From: Caulobacteraceae bacterium
GTDB taxonomy: Bacteria > Pseudomonadota > Alphaproteobacteria > Caulobacterales > Caulobacteraceae
NCBI GenBank assembly: GCA_019748055.1
Contig: JAIEQC010000014.1
Location: 32,515-96,514, forward strand
Direction: 5' to 3'
DNA: 64,000 nt
Part shown: in pieces, positions 1-7,666 of the stretch
Layout of the letters: each line of letters opens with the position of its first letter
Position numbering within the stretch: position 1 is the first letter of the stretch
The notes under the pieces: model-generated
What the model saw: only the letters and a program-made list of their open reading frames with translations
What the model was told of the DNA's origin: nothing
Databases searched by the model: none
Position numbers and translations under genes: made by a program

Positions 1-220
1 GGGGTTCGTCGTCGACCTGACGAAGCTGGAGGCGTCGCTGAAGGCGGCGGCGGCGGAGCTGGATCACGGCCTGCTGAACGAGCACCCGGGGCTGGAGACG
101 CCCAGCCTGGAGGCCATCTGCGTCTGGTTCGCCGACCGTCTGGCGCCGGAGTTCCCGGGCCTGTCGAGGATCACGGTGCTGCGGCCCACGATCGGCGAGC
201 GGTGCGAGCTGACGCTCTAG
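1..220 (+). CDS. queD: 6-carboxytetrahydropterin synthase QueD, 3' end only
   Basis: Only the last 72 codons are present; the frame begins at base 2 and the 5' part lies outside the window. QueD converts 7,8-dihydroneopterin triphosphate to 6-carboxy-tetrahydropterin in queuosine (preQ0) synthesis. The visible part has the family features DHGLLNE, with the active-site Asp-His, then TPSLEAICVWFADRL and the C-terminal RITVLRPTIGERCELTL, where a late glutamate in the PTxxE-like motif contacts the pterin ring. A broader 6-pyruvoyl-tetrahydropterin synthase label is the only alternative. Its TAG stop shares the tetranucleotide CTAG with the stop of the convergent lipoprotein gene. Confidence 0.85.
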   Translation, partial: GFVVDLTKLEASLKAAAAELDHGLLNEHPGLETPSLEAICVWFADRLAPEFPGLSRITVLRPTIGERCELTL

Positions 221-486
221 CAGTCGCGTCCCGACGCCCGGCGCTGTTCACAGCGACGCTGTTCGCGTTCGTAGTCGCGCTGTTCGCGCTCGCGTTTGGC
301 CTTGGTCTCTTCGTCGGAGGTGGTGACGGCGTCGACGCCCGCGCCGACGACCGCGCCGGTGACCTTGGCGGCGCCGCCGACGACGGCCGCGCCCGTGCCG
401 ATCACCGCGCCGACGAGGCAGCCCTGCAGCATCAGCGATCCAACTAGGATGACGGCAAGGGCGGCGGCCCGCGCGACGGTCTTCAT
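217..486 (-). CDS. small glycine-rich lipoprotein of unknown function
   Basis: About 89 residues starting MKTVARAAALAVILVGS, a typical signal peptide ending in the lipobox LQGC, so the mature protein should be a lipid-anchored envelope protein. After the Cys comes a Gly/Ala/Val-rich stretch of about 35 residues that could insert in or lie along a membrane. It is followed by a very charged tail rich in Glu, Arg and Lys with two further cysteines. An in-frame ATG at 537 would add 17 polar residues before the signal peptide, so 486 is preferred. I do not recognise a family. It converges on queD and is probably monocistronic. Confidence 0.6.
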   Translation of the reverse strand: MKTVARAAALAVILVGSLMLQGCLVGAVIGTGAAVVGGAAKVTGAVVGAGVDAVTTSDEETKAKREREQRDYEREQRRCEQRRASGRDC

Positions 487-570
487 GATCGTTCTCCCGA
501 CTGGACCCGATCTAGGCCCGGTTTGGTGAACGAACACTGACCGCCGACGCGGGCCTTCTCAAGGCAGGGG

Positions 571-1266
571 TCAGAGGCTGTCGACCATGACCAGTTCGGC
601 GTCGGCGCGGGCGCGGATGGTGACGACCGGCTCGTCCTTGATGCCGGCGCCGTCGCGGGCCTTCAGCTCCACGCCGTTGACCTCGACCTCGCCGACGGCG
701 GGGACCAGATAGGCGCGGCGGCCTTGGGACAGGTCGTAGGTGATGGTCTCGCCGGCCTTCAGCGTCGCGCCCAGCACGCGGGCGTCGGCGTTGATCGGCA
801 GGGCGTCGTCGCCCGCGCGACCGGACGCCAGCACCGTGAACCGGCCGGTGCGGTCGGCCTGCGGGAACTCGCGCTGGCCCCAGCTGGGCGGGGCGCCGGG
901 GCGGTCGGTCTCGATCCAGATCTGGAAGATGGTGGTGAGCTCATCCTCCAGATTGAACTCGGCATGACGCACGCCCGTGCCCGCGCTCATGACCTGGACG
1001 TCGCCCGCGGCGGTGCGGCCCTGGTTGCCCATTGAGTCCTGGTGCGTGATCGCGCCGGTCCGGACGTAGGTGATGATCTCCATGTCGCGGTGGGGGTGGG
1101 GCGGGAAGCCCGACTTGGCCGCGATCTCGTCGTCGTTCCAGACGCGCAGGCGGCCCCAGCTCATGCGCGCCGGGTCGTAGTAGTCCGCGAAGGAGAAGTG
1201 GTGCCGGGCCTTGAGCCAGCCGTGGTCGGCTCCGCCCAGGGTCTCGAAGCGTCGAACGTCGATCAT
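571..1266 (-). CDS. pirin family protein (YhhW/quercetin dioxygenase-like bicupin)
   Basis: 231 residues, the usual length of short pirins. The N-terminal cupin carries the pirin metal-site pattern: PHPHRDMEIITYV supplies two His, and GTGVRHAEFN supplies another His and a Glu. The C-terminal cupin (about 140-231) is divergent, as in the family. Relatives bind Fe or another divalent metal; some have quercetin 2,3-dioxygenase activity and others act as redox-responsive co-regulators, so the substrate is not known here. The ATG has a good ribosome site (GGAGGA) a few bases upstream. The gene appears monocistronic, with its promoter in the gap 1267-1610. Confidence 0.85.
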   Translation of the reverse strand: MIDVRRFETLGGADHGWLKARHHFSFADYYDPARMSWGRLRVWNDDEIAAKSGFPPHPHRDMEIITYVRTGAITHQDSMGNQGRTAAGDVQVMSAGTGVRHAEFNLEDELTTIFQIWIETDRPGAPPSWGQREFPQADRTGRFTVLASGRAGDDALPINADARVLGATLKAGETITYDLSQGRRAYLVPAVGEVEVNGVELKARDGAGIKDEPVVTIRARADAELVMVDSL

Positions 1267-1610
1267 GTCGTCCTCCAGAAGGTCTGGCGCGATGCGCGCC
1301 GTTTGACGCCGATATAGGCAACAGTGTCGGTTGCGAAAAGGGGGCGCCCTCCGTGCACCTGGTGGACTCCGTGCACTTCCCGAGAAAATGAGTGCACCGA
1401 GTACACGGAGTGCATATCCTGCGTCATGCGGACGGAGCGCCGCACCGTCACGTCCAGTGTGACACAGGTTCGAACGACCGTCGGAAAGTCGCGATTCGTT
1501 TGCGCCAAGCCGCTGTTTTCCTTTTCTCTCTCAGCCGAAACCGTGACGATTCCCGCCGGGTGACCCGTCCTGACGCGCGTGGTACAGAGCGCGCGGCTTC
1601 CGAGGTTCCG
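1267..1610. other. 344-bp intergenic region, probable regulatory region
   Basis: This gap separates the divergent pirin gene (minus) and the N0-like membrane protein gene (plus). It holds the GTGCAC repeat array listed separately, a TATATC-like -10 element read on the minus strand near 1311-1317 that could serve the pirin gene, and an AT-richer pyrimidine run near 1513-1531. Short open frames across it encode only low-complexity repeats of the array, so I see no convincing gene. Confidence 0.5.
1353..1418. repeat. two triplets of a 9-bp GTGCAC-type repeat arranged as an inverted pair
   Basis: GTGCAC or a close variant recurs every 9 bp: 1353 GTGCAC, 1362 GTGGAC, 1371 GTGCAC, then after a 15-bp gap 1392 GTGCAC, 1401 GTACAC, 1410 GTGCAT. 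The reverse complement of 1392-1415 matches 1353-1376 at 18 of 24 positions, so the block is both a tandem repeat and a large imperfect dyad. It lies between two divergent genes. This suggests a multi-site DNA-binding target or a structured element; no specific regulator can be named. Confidence 0.55.
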
Positions 1611-2309
1611 ATGTCCCGTCCGTCCCCGGCCGTTATCGCGGCCGTCCTGATCCTGTCGGCCGGGACCGTCTCCGAGGCGCGCGCGCAGATTTTAAGCGAC
1701 GCCGCGACCCACGCGCCGCCGCAGCACTATCTGATCACCCTGCCGCCGACGCCGGTGGCCGAAGTGGCGGAGGTGGTGCTGGGGCAGACGCTGGGCATTC
1801 CGTACAAGATCGACGCCGACGTGAAGGGCGAAATGGCCTTCAGGGTCGACGGTCCCCACACGCCGCACGAGCTGGCGCGCGAGTTCGGCTATCGGCTTTG
1901 GAACGTGGACGTCGCCCTGATCGAACGGCCGTCGGACGGGATTTGGCTGATCCCCGAAAGCGAACTGCCGGCTGCCCTGGCCGCAGGCGCGACGGTGGTC
2001 AGCCCGCTGGCGACCATGCCCGCGCGTCCCGTACCGGCCGCGAAAGCGCCGGCGGTTGCAGCGGCGTCCGAGGAGGGCCCGCCGGGCTTCGATTGGTCGT
2101 GGCTGGCCTGGCTGGCGGCGGGCTGGGCAGCCGGAGCGGCCAGCGCGTTCGCGTGGCTGAGACGGAAGGCGATCGTGCCGGAACGGCCGACCGCCTTGCT
2201 GCCCTCGCCCGCGACTGCGACGCCGGTCGTCGTCGCTCCGACCGTCGAGGCGAGCACGGACGACGACTTGGTGATCCCGACCTTCGCGCCGGCCAGCCGA
2301 GAACCCTAG
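1611..2309 (+). CDS. exported single-pass protein with a secretin N0/STN-like domain
   Basis: 232 residues from ATG 1611. Visible parts in order: a signal peptide (about 1-24, ending SEARAQ); a domain at about 38-110 with the beta-alpha-beta pattern of secretin and TonB short N-terminal (N0/STN) domains, including AEVAEVVLGQTLGIPYKIDA and FRVDGPHTPHELA; a Pro/Ala linker; one hydrophobic segment (FDWSWLAWLAAGWAAGAASA, about 158-178); and a basic then acidic cytoplasmic-type tail. It overlaps the gspD stop tail to tail within a shared CTAG. The location next to a secretin and the N0-like fold suggest an accessory type II secretion protein, which is inference. GspD has its own N0 domain, so this is not a detached piece of it. 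Confidence 0.6.
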   Translation: MSRPSPAVIAAVLILSAGTVSEARAQILSDAATHAPPQHYLITLPPTPVAEVAEVVLGQTLGIPYKIDADVKGEMAFRVDGPHTPHELAREFGYRLWNVDVALIERPSDGIWLIPESELPAALAAGATVVSPLATMPARPVPAAKAPAVAAASEEGPPGFDWSWLAWLAAGWAAGAASAFAWLRRKAIVPERPTALLPSPATATPVVVAPTVEASTDDDLVIPTFAPASREP

Positions 2310-4282
2310 AAGATCTGCGGCACCCGGGGCTGGAGGCGGGGCTGGACGGTCTCGCCCGGGGCGAGGCGGCGGTCGCGATCCACATTGTCCTCGCCGCGCA
2401 GGCGATCGTAGTTGTCCTGCGAATTCTGACGCACGTCCTCCGGCTCGCGCAGGATGGTCACACGCAGGAAGACGAACAGGGTGCGGCGGGTCGAGGTCTC
2501 GCTGCGCGAGCGGAACAGGCCACCGATGCCGGGGATGTCGGCCAGCAGGGGCACGCGGCTCTCGCGGTACCTGCGGTCGTCGCTGATCAGGCCGCCCAGG
2601 GTGATCACCTCGCGATTGTCGGCCAGAACGGTGGTGGTGACGCTGCGCCGGTCGGTGATGAGGTCGGCCGCGCCGAAGACGGTGGTGGGGGCGAGAGACG
2701 AGACCTCCTGCGTCACCTCAAGGCGCACGACGTCGCCGTCCAGAATCCGCGGCGTCACCTTCAGCGTCACGCCGACGTCTTCCCGCTGGATGGTGGTGAA
2801 GGGGTTCAGCGTGTTGCCGTCGGTGGCGAAGGAGCCGGTGCGGAAGGGCACGTTCTGGCCGGCGACGATCTCGGCCTCCTCATTGTCCAGGACCGTCACG
2901 CTGGGGGTCGACAGCAGGTTGGCGTAGGTCGAGCGCGACAGGGCCTGGAGCAGCACGCCGAACTGGCCGTCCTCACCCGCCGCGAGCGTCAGACCTTCGG
3001 ACACGGCGCCGGCGCCCGGCACGCCCAGCACGTTCAGTACGGTCGACAGGGGCACGCCCGCCTGGGTGAACGAGGTCGCGCCCGTGACGCCCGACGCGGG
3101 GACGGCGCCGCCTGTGGCCAACTGGATTCCCAACTGTTCGCCAAGGTCGCCGGTGATCTCCACGATGGCCGCTTCGATCACGACCTGGGGGCGGCGGACG
3201 TCCAACTGGAGGATCAGGTCCTCGACCACGGCCACGGACTGGGGCGTGCCGCGCAGAACGACGGCGTTCAGCTCGCTGACGGACTGGACGGCCAGGCCGG
3301 GGAAGGCGAAGCCGACGCCGGGCGAGCGGGCGCGGGTCGACGAGGCCTCCGCACCGGGCGCGGCACCGGCGGCGGGATCCACGCCGGCGTCGGCGCGCAG
3401 GCTCTGGGTCACGGGGTTGGTGGCGTCCGCGCCCTCGCCCATCAGGCCGCGAACGACCTCGACCACGCTTTCGGCGTCGCCGAAGCGCAGGCGGACCACG
3501 CGAGTGACCGGAGCGGCCCCGCCCGGCCGATCCAGAGCGGCGGCGACGGTCCGGGCCTGTGCGACGTCCTGGGCGGAGCCCGTGACCAGGACCGTGTTGC
3601 TGCGGCCGTCTGCGGCGACGCGGAGGCCGCCCGCATCCTGACCATAGAGATCGCGCAGGACCTGGGCCACGTCCTCGGCCGCGGCGTGCTCAAGCGACAG
3701 GCTTTCGAAGGCGGAGCCGCCGCCGCCGTCGAGCGCCTGGGCGACCTGGGCGATGCGGGCCACGTTGTCGGCATAGTCGGTGACGACGATGGCGTTAGGT
3801 TCGGTGATCGCCTCAAGCGAGCCGAACTGGGCCACCAGCGGACGCAGGGCTCGGGCCGCCTGGTCGGACGGCAGGTTGCGCAGGCGGATCAGGCGCGTGA
3901 CGACCTGCTGCTCGGATCCCGCGGTCTGGCCCGCGCTGTTCTGGATGACGGTTGACTGCGGGACGACGCGCCAGACCCTGCCGCTGCGGACCACGCCGAA
4001 GCCGTTGGTGCGCAGCACGCTCTGGAACAGGTCCCAAACGCCGTCTGCGTTCAGCGGTTGGGCCGAAACGACGGTGACCACGCCTGTGACGTTGGGATCC
4101 AGCACGATGGTGCGTCCGGTGATGCGCGCCACCTGTTCGGCCACGTCACGGATGTCGACGCCGCGCATGTTGACGACGACCTCGCCCTGGACGGGTTGGC
4201 TCTGTGCCTGAGCGACCCCGGGGGCGACGCAGGCGACACCGATCAGAAGGGCGGCGAGGCAGGCCTGGAGAAATCTTCGCAC
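2306..4282 (-). CDS. gspD: type II secretion system secretin GspD
   Basis: 658 residues forming the outer-membrane channel of the type II secretion system. A signal peptide (about 1-27, ending VAQAQ) is followed by an N0 domain (about 33-107), N1-N3 repeats to about 380, and the secretin barrel domain, which contains the VPFRTGSF loop and the conserved SRVPLLADIPGIGGLF motif near the C-terminus. A variable Gly/Ala/Ser-rich insert lies at about 300-325, in the N3 region. The length is typical. It is the last gene of the minus-strand block gspG-H-I-C-D, nine bases after gspC. No pilotin gene is recognised nearby. Confidence 0.95.
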   Translation of the reverse strand: MRRFLQACLAALLIGVACVAPGVAQAQSQPVQGEVVVNMRGVDIRDVAEQVARITGRTIVLDPNVTGVVTVVSAQPLNADGVWDLFQSVLRTNGFGVVRSGRVWRVVPQSTVIQNSAGQTAGSEQQVVTRLIRLRNLPSDQAARALRPLVAQFGSLEAITEPNAIVVTDYADNVARIAQVAQALDGGGGSAFESLSLEHAAAEDVAQVLRDLYGQDAGGLRVAADGRSNTVLVTGSAQDVAQARTVAAALDRPGGAAPVTRVVRLRFGDAESVVEVVRGLMGEGADATNPVTQSLRADAGVDPAAGAAPGAEASSTRARSPGVGFAFPGLAVQSVSELNAVVLRGTPQSVAVVEDLILQLDVRRPQVVIEAAIVEITGDLGEQLGIQLATGGAVPASGVTGATSFTQAGVPLSTVLNVLGVPGAGAVSEGLTLAAGEDGQFGVLLQALSRSTYANLLSTPSVTVLDNEEAEIVAGQNVPFRTGSFATDGNTLNPFTTIQREDVGVTLKVTPRILDGDVVRLEVTQEVSSLAPTTVFGAADLITDRRSVTTTVLADNREVITLGGLISDDRRYRESRVPLLADIPGIGGLFRSRSETSTRRTLFVFLRVTILREPEDVRQNSQDNYDRLRGEDNVDRDRRLAPGETVQPRLQPRVPQIF

Positions 4283-4291
4283 GGTCGACGC

Positions 4292-5158
4292 CTATCTGAG
4301 GGGGACGGTGAGGGAGAGGGTGCGGCCGTCGCGGACGACCTCGATGCGCAGCCGGCCGGAGGCAGCGGCGGAGGCGAACAGGTCGCGGTCGGAGTCGGGA
4401 TCGCCCAGCGCCTGGCCGTTGACGCTGCGGATGACGTCGCCGGGCCGCAGGCCCGCGCGCAGCAGCTGGGGCGCGCTGTCGGGGCCGACGACGTAGCCCT
4501 GGCCCGTCGAGGTCATGCCCATGGACTCCAGCGCCTGTTGTCCGCCGGCGATGGCTGAAGCGGCAGCGGTCGACCCGGGCTGCGGAGCGACCGCGGAGGG
4601 TTGCGCCGGTGGGACCGGCGTGAAGATCGCGGGCGGCGCGGTCGCAGGAGGTGCGGCGGTCGGCGCGTCAGGAATCTGGGCCGTCCCCGGCGCCGCTCCC
4701 GCGGCCTCCGTGGGCTTTGGCAGATACAGGGCCTCACGCCGTCCCTGGACGTTGAGGATGACGCGCTCGGGTTCGATGGCCTCGATGACGGCCGAACCGA
4801 CGGGGCTTTCGCCGACACCGAAGGCCTGAACCGGTCCGTCGGCGCTGGCGATGAGGGCCGTCGAGCCGCCCGAAGCCGCGTAGATGACGCCGCGCAGGGC
4901 AAGGCCGAGGTTGGAAACGGGGATGCCGTCGCCGGTCGTGCCGGAGGCGAAGGGATTCCAGGCCAGGACGGCTGCCAGTCCGCCGCCCTGCGCACCGGCC
5001 ACCGGGGCCAGTGCGGTGGGCGTCCACACCTGGGTGCGGCCGTCGTCCCAACCGATCAGACGCCAGGTCAGGCGTGCGGCCGACAGGCCCAGGCTGACGA
5101 CGACGATCACGCCGACGACCCGCATCCAGAACACCGGCGAGCGGAGGAGGGCGCTCAC
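4292..5158 (-). CDS. gspC: type II secretion system inner-membrane protein GspC
   Basis: 288 residues with a GTG start whose GTGA overlaps the gspI stop. GspC links the inner-membrane platform to the secretin. A short cytoplasmic N-terminus is followed by one transmembrane helix (VVGVIVVVSLGLSAARLTW), a homology-region domain containing NLGLALRGVIYA (which in the family contacts GspD N0), a long Pro/Ala linker, and a C-terminal PDZ-like domain with GLRPGDVIRSVNGQALGD. In-frame sequence upstream of 5158 lies inside gspI in another frame and is not part of the gene. Confidence 0.9.
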   Translation of the reverse strand: MSALLRSPVFWMRVVGVIVVVSLGLSAARLTWRLIGWDDGRTQVWTPTALAPVAGAQGGGLAAVLAWNPFASGTTGDGIPVSNLGLALRGVIYAASGGSTALIASADGPVQAFGVGESPVGSAVIEAIEPERVILNVQGRREALYLPKPTEAAGAAPGTAQIPDAPTAAPPATAPPAIFTPVPPAQPSAVAPQPGSTAAASAIAGGQQALESMGMTSTGQGYVVGPDSAPQLLRAGLRPGDVIRSVNGQALGDPDSDRDLFASAAASGRLRIEVVRDGRTLSLTVPLR

Positions 5159-5508
5159 GACGCCGCCCCCGCGTCGACGAAGCCCTTCAGGCGCGCTGAG
5201 GGGGAGGGCGCACCGGCTCGTGTGACCGAGACCTCGACGGCCTGGAGCTCCGGATCGGCGGTGGCGGAACGGGCGGCGCGGACGATCCAGTCGTCGCCCA
5301 TCATGCGGACCCGCTCGACTTCCGGCTCGCCGACCGCCAGTTCGGCCAGGCGGTTCTCGGCGATCCACTGGGCGGTGATCCGGTCCTCCAGCCCGCGCAC
5401 GCCGTCGACGTGGGCCTGAAGCGCGACCAGAAGCCCGGTCGAGGCCACGGCCAGGACGAAGAGGGCGACGATCGCCTCCATCAGGGAATAGCCGGAGCGC
5501 GCGCGCAT
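5155..5508 (-). CDS. gspI: type II secretion minor pseudopilin GspI
   Basis: 117 residues. A short basic leader (MRARSG) precedes the type III signal sequence YSLMEAIVALFVLAVAS, with Glu at mature position 5 and a hydrophobic helix. The prepilin peptidase should cut after Gly6 and N-methylate the next residue. The length and short periplasmic domain fit GspI, which with GspJ and GspK caps the pseudopilus. Its start overlaps the gspH stop by one base and its stop overlaps gspC, indicating translational coupling. Confidence 0.88.
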   Translation of the reverse strand: MRARSGYSLMEAIVALFVLAVASTGLLVALQAHVDGVRGLEDRITAQWIAENRLAELAVGEPEVERVRMMGDDWIVRAARSATADPELQAVEVSVTRAGAPSPSARLKGFVDAGAAS

Positions 5509-5963
5509 CAGCCGGCCTCCGTGCCCAGGGGCGCGACCTCGGCGGACAGGCCGTCGAAGGTGATGCGCCAGGCCTGGCGACGGTCGCGCATGGTCATGAC
5601 GACGGGCGCCTCCACGCCGTCGGGATCCACCGTCAGCCGGGCCTGCGGAGCCCAGAACCGGACCTCGCGCGGCAGGTCGTGGCGCGCGCCCCAGTCGTCG
5701 TCGGCGTGGGCGTCGCCCTCGAAGCCGTAGCCGCGGGGGTCCATGGCCAGGGTCACCGGGCGGCCGGCGATCAGCGCCTCGTCGGCGGCCAGGCGCAGGC
5801 GGTCGGCGAAGCGGTTGGCCTCAACCCGCGCGGGGTCGCCGTCGGTGCGGACGCCCAGCACCACCATGGCGGCGACGACGCCGATGACGGCCAGGACGAC
5901 CAGCACCTCGACCAGGGTAAGGCCCGCCCGCGTCCTCCGCCGCTGGTCCCCGAGGCCTCCCAC
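5508..5963 (-). CDS. gspH: type II secretion minor pseudopilin GspH
   Basis: 151 residues. The prepilin motif RAG/LTLVEVLVVLAVIGVVAA has cleavage after Gly14 and Glu at +5. The beta-rich C-terminal domain contains RPVTLAMDPRGYGF, typical of the GspH/FimT family. GspH is a minor pseudopilin connecting the tip complex to the GspG fibre. It lies between gspG (4-bp gap) and gspI (1-base overlap). Confidence 0.85.
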   Translation of the reverse strand: MGGLGDQRRRTRAGLTLVEVLVVLAVIGVVAAMVVLGVRTDGDPARVEANRFADRLRLAADEALIAGRPVTLAMDPRGYGFEGDAHADDDWGARHDLPREVRFWAPQARLTVDPDGVEAPVVMTMRDRRQAWRITFDGLSAEVAPLGTEAG

Positions 5964-5967
5964 CGGA

Positions 5968-6414
5968 TCAGCGCGACTTGTCGGTCAGGTCGGCGTCCAG
6001 GCCCTCTCCGCCTTCCTCGCCGTCCTTGCCGTAGGAGATCAGGTCGAAGGCGCCGGTCCGGCCCGGGCTGCGGTAGACATAATCGCGGCCCCAAGGGTCG
6101 CGCGGCATCTCGGTCAGGTAGCCTTCGGCGCTCCAGTTGGCCGGAACGGGGGCGGCTGTAGGGCGCTCAACGAGGGCGCGCAGGCCCTGCTCCGTGGTCG
6201 GATAGTCGCCGTTGTCGAGCCGGTACATGCGCAGGGCGGCGGCCACGGCCTTGAGGTCCGACTTGGCCACGGTGACGCGCGCCTCGTCCGGACGGCCGAT
6301 GACGTTGGGCACGATCATCACGGCCACGACGGCGATGATGACCAGCACCACGATCATTTCCACGAGCGTCAGGCCCTGCCGGGCGCGACGCGGGCGGCGT
6401 CCGCGAAAAAACAT
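5968..6414 (-). CDS. gspG: type II secretion major pseudopilin GspG
   Basis: 148 residues. Leader MFFRGRRPRRARQG, then LTLVEMIVVLVIIAVVAVMI, the N-methylated pseudopilin helix with Glu5. The GspG signature region follows: a helix with SDLKAVAAALRMYRLDNGDY, then PTTEQGLRALV and PRDPWGRDYVYRSPG, where calcium-loop aspartates lie near the C-terminus. It is the first gene of the minus-strand gsp block, as expected for the most abundant pseudopilin, and has its own promoter in the 97-bp divergent gap to gspL. Confidence 0.95.
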   Translation of the reverse strand: MFFRGRRPRRARQGLTLVEMIVVLVIIAVVAVMIVPNVIGRPDEARVTVAKSDLKAVAAALRMYRLDNGDYPTTEQGLRALVERPTAAPVPANWSAEGYLTEMPRDPWGRDYVYRSPGRTGAFDLISYGKDGEEGGEGLDADLTDKSR

Positions 6415-6449
6415 GGAAGCTCACTGCTGGCGACGAAGCGACTGAGCCT

Positions 6450-6479
6450 GCTATAGACTATTTGATCGATCAGGACCAA
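6450..6479 (-). promoter_or_regulatory. candidate promoter of gspG-H-I-C-D
   Basis: Read on the minus strand: TTGGTC (6479-6474), an 18-bp spacer, and TATAGC (6455-6450), 36 bp upstream of the gspG ATG. This is a reasonable sigma70-type element in the only gap between the divergent gsp blocks. Start site not known. Confidence 0.4.
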
Positions 6480-6493
6480 GACCGTCGGACAGC

Positions 6494-6499
6494 TATACT
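6494..6499 (+). promoter_or_regulatory. candidate -10 element for gspL-M-E-F
   Basis: TATACT lies 12 bp upstream of the first possible gspL start (GTG 6512). No convincing -35 hexamer is visible at 16-18 bp spacing, so an activator may be needed or the start may be elsewhere. Confidence 0.3.
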
Positions 6500-6511
6500 T
6501 GTGTCAGATGT

Positions 6512-6553
6512 GTGACGACAGATAACAGTTTCATGACGACAGATGTCAGTTCC
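6512..6553 (+). repeat. imperfect 21-bp tandem duplication carrying the gspL start codon
   Basis: Units 6512-6532 and 6533-6553 differ at only a few positions. Both begin (G/A)TGACGACAGAT and end in CAGTT plus two bases, and a third partial unit (ATGACGGCG) begins at 6554. Because the unit is seven codons long and starts with GTG or ATG, it gives three in-frame candidate starts, encoding MTTDNSF, MTTDVSS, then MTAVSSG. Confidence 0.7.
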
Positions 6554-7666
6554 ATGACGGCGGTGTCTTCGGGCCTGTGGCGTCTGTCGGATGGCGCAAT
6601 TCAGCCGGTGGACCGTTCATGGGCCGGGCCGGCGACCCTTCTGGTCCCCAGCGAGCAGGTGCTCATCCGCGTCGTCGATCTGCCGTTTCCGTCGCGGACG
6701 AAACGGGCGGCGGCGGCGCCCTTCGCGCTGGAAGACGCGATCGCCGAGCCCCTGAGCGAGGTGCATGTGGCGCTGGGCGCCGAGGTGGCGCCCGGACGGC
6801 ACCTGTGCGCGGTCGTGCGGCACGCGTTGATGCGGCAGTGGACGGCGGCTGCCGACGCCGCCGGGCTGGCCGGCGCCGTCTTCATGCCCGATGCCTTGTC
6901 CGTGCCGTTGCCGCCTGCGGGAGCCTGGCGGCTGCTGGTGGCTGAGGGCCGGGCGCTGGTGCGCGGCGACGACGGCACCGGCTTCGCCGTCGAGGTCGGT
7001 CTGCTTCCGGCGTTGTGGGAGGCGGCGGGGCGGCCGACCGTCCTGGCCTCGGGCGATGCGGCGCCTGATGCGATGCGCGAGGGTGTGGCCGAGGCGTCGC
7101 TGGAACTGGCAGACGGTCGTCCGTTGGTCATGGCCCCGCCGGTGGATTTGCGGCAGGGCTTGTACGCTCCAGCGCGTGGGCCGGCGTGGGGGCCGTGGAA
7201 GGTGGCGGCGATTCTGGCGATCGGCGGCGCAGCGGCGCATCTGGCGCTGGCGGTGGTGGACGTCACGGCGTTGCACTTCATGGCCGAGCGACGGGAGGCC
7301 GAGACGCGCGCCTTGATCACCGAGCGTGACGCTTCCCTGGCGAAGACGACCGATCTGGTCGCGGCGGTGGATCGGCTGGCGCCCGAGCCGGGGGGCGGAG
7401 ACGGACCGTTCGTTCGGACCCTGTCGCGGGCCGCCGGAGCGCTGGCCGGGCGTCCGCTGAGCTATCGCGCGATCACCTATGGCGGCGCGGGCAAGCCGAC
7501 CTCTCTGGCGGTGACGGCGCCGGACATGGCCGCGGCGGAGGGAGCGGCGCAGGCGCTGACGGCTCGCGCTCTGCCGGCCACAGCGATGCTGGATCCCGTC
7601 TCGGAAACGGCCGCGACGACTGGAATCAATGCGGTCATAACGCTGAACGAGAGAGGTGAGGGATGA
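6512..7666 (+). CDS. gspL: type II secretion system protein GspL
   Basis: 384 residues if started at GTG 6512; ATG 6533 or 6554 would shorten it by 7 or 14 residues without touching the conserved domain. GspL is the bitopic protein that recruits the GspE ATPase and binds GspM. The cytoplasmic actin-like domain spans about 15-225. One transmembrane helix follows (VAAILAIGGAAAHLALAVV, about 231-249), then a periplasmic ferredoxin-like domain with a helical linker. The protein is Ala-rich and diverged from enterobacterial GspL; the call relies on the architecture and on its place directly before gspM and gspE. Confidence 0.85.
   Translation: MTTDNSFMTTDVSSMTAVSSGLWRLSDGAIQPVDRSWAGPATLLVPSEQVLIRVVDLPFPSRTKRAAAAPFALEDAIAEPLSEVHVALGAEVAPGRHLCAVVRHALMRQWTAAADAAGLAGAVFMPDALSVPLPPAGAWRLLVAEGRALVRGDDGTGFAVEVGLLPALWEAAGRPTVLASGDAAPDAMREGVAEASLELADGRPLVMAPPVDLRQGLYAPARGPAWGPWKVAAILAIGGAAAHLALAVVDVTALHFMAERREAETRALITERDASLAKTTDLVAAVDRLAPEPGGGDGPFVRTLSRAAGALAGRPLSYRAITYGGAGKPTSLAVTAPDMAAAEGAAQALTARALPATAMLDPVSETAATTGINAVITLNERGEG

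Noticed and set aside
1263..1508. Minus-strand frame encoding Val-His-Ser/Gly repeats
   Set aside because: The repeats come from the 9-bp GTGCAC array, and no supporting start context or family is seen.
1898..3955. Long plus-strand open frame antisense to gspD
   Set aside because: It has no recognisable domain and lies opposite a clear secretin; long antisense frames are expected at this GC content.
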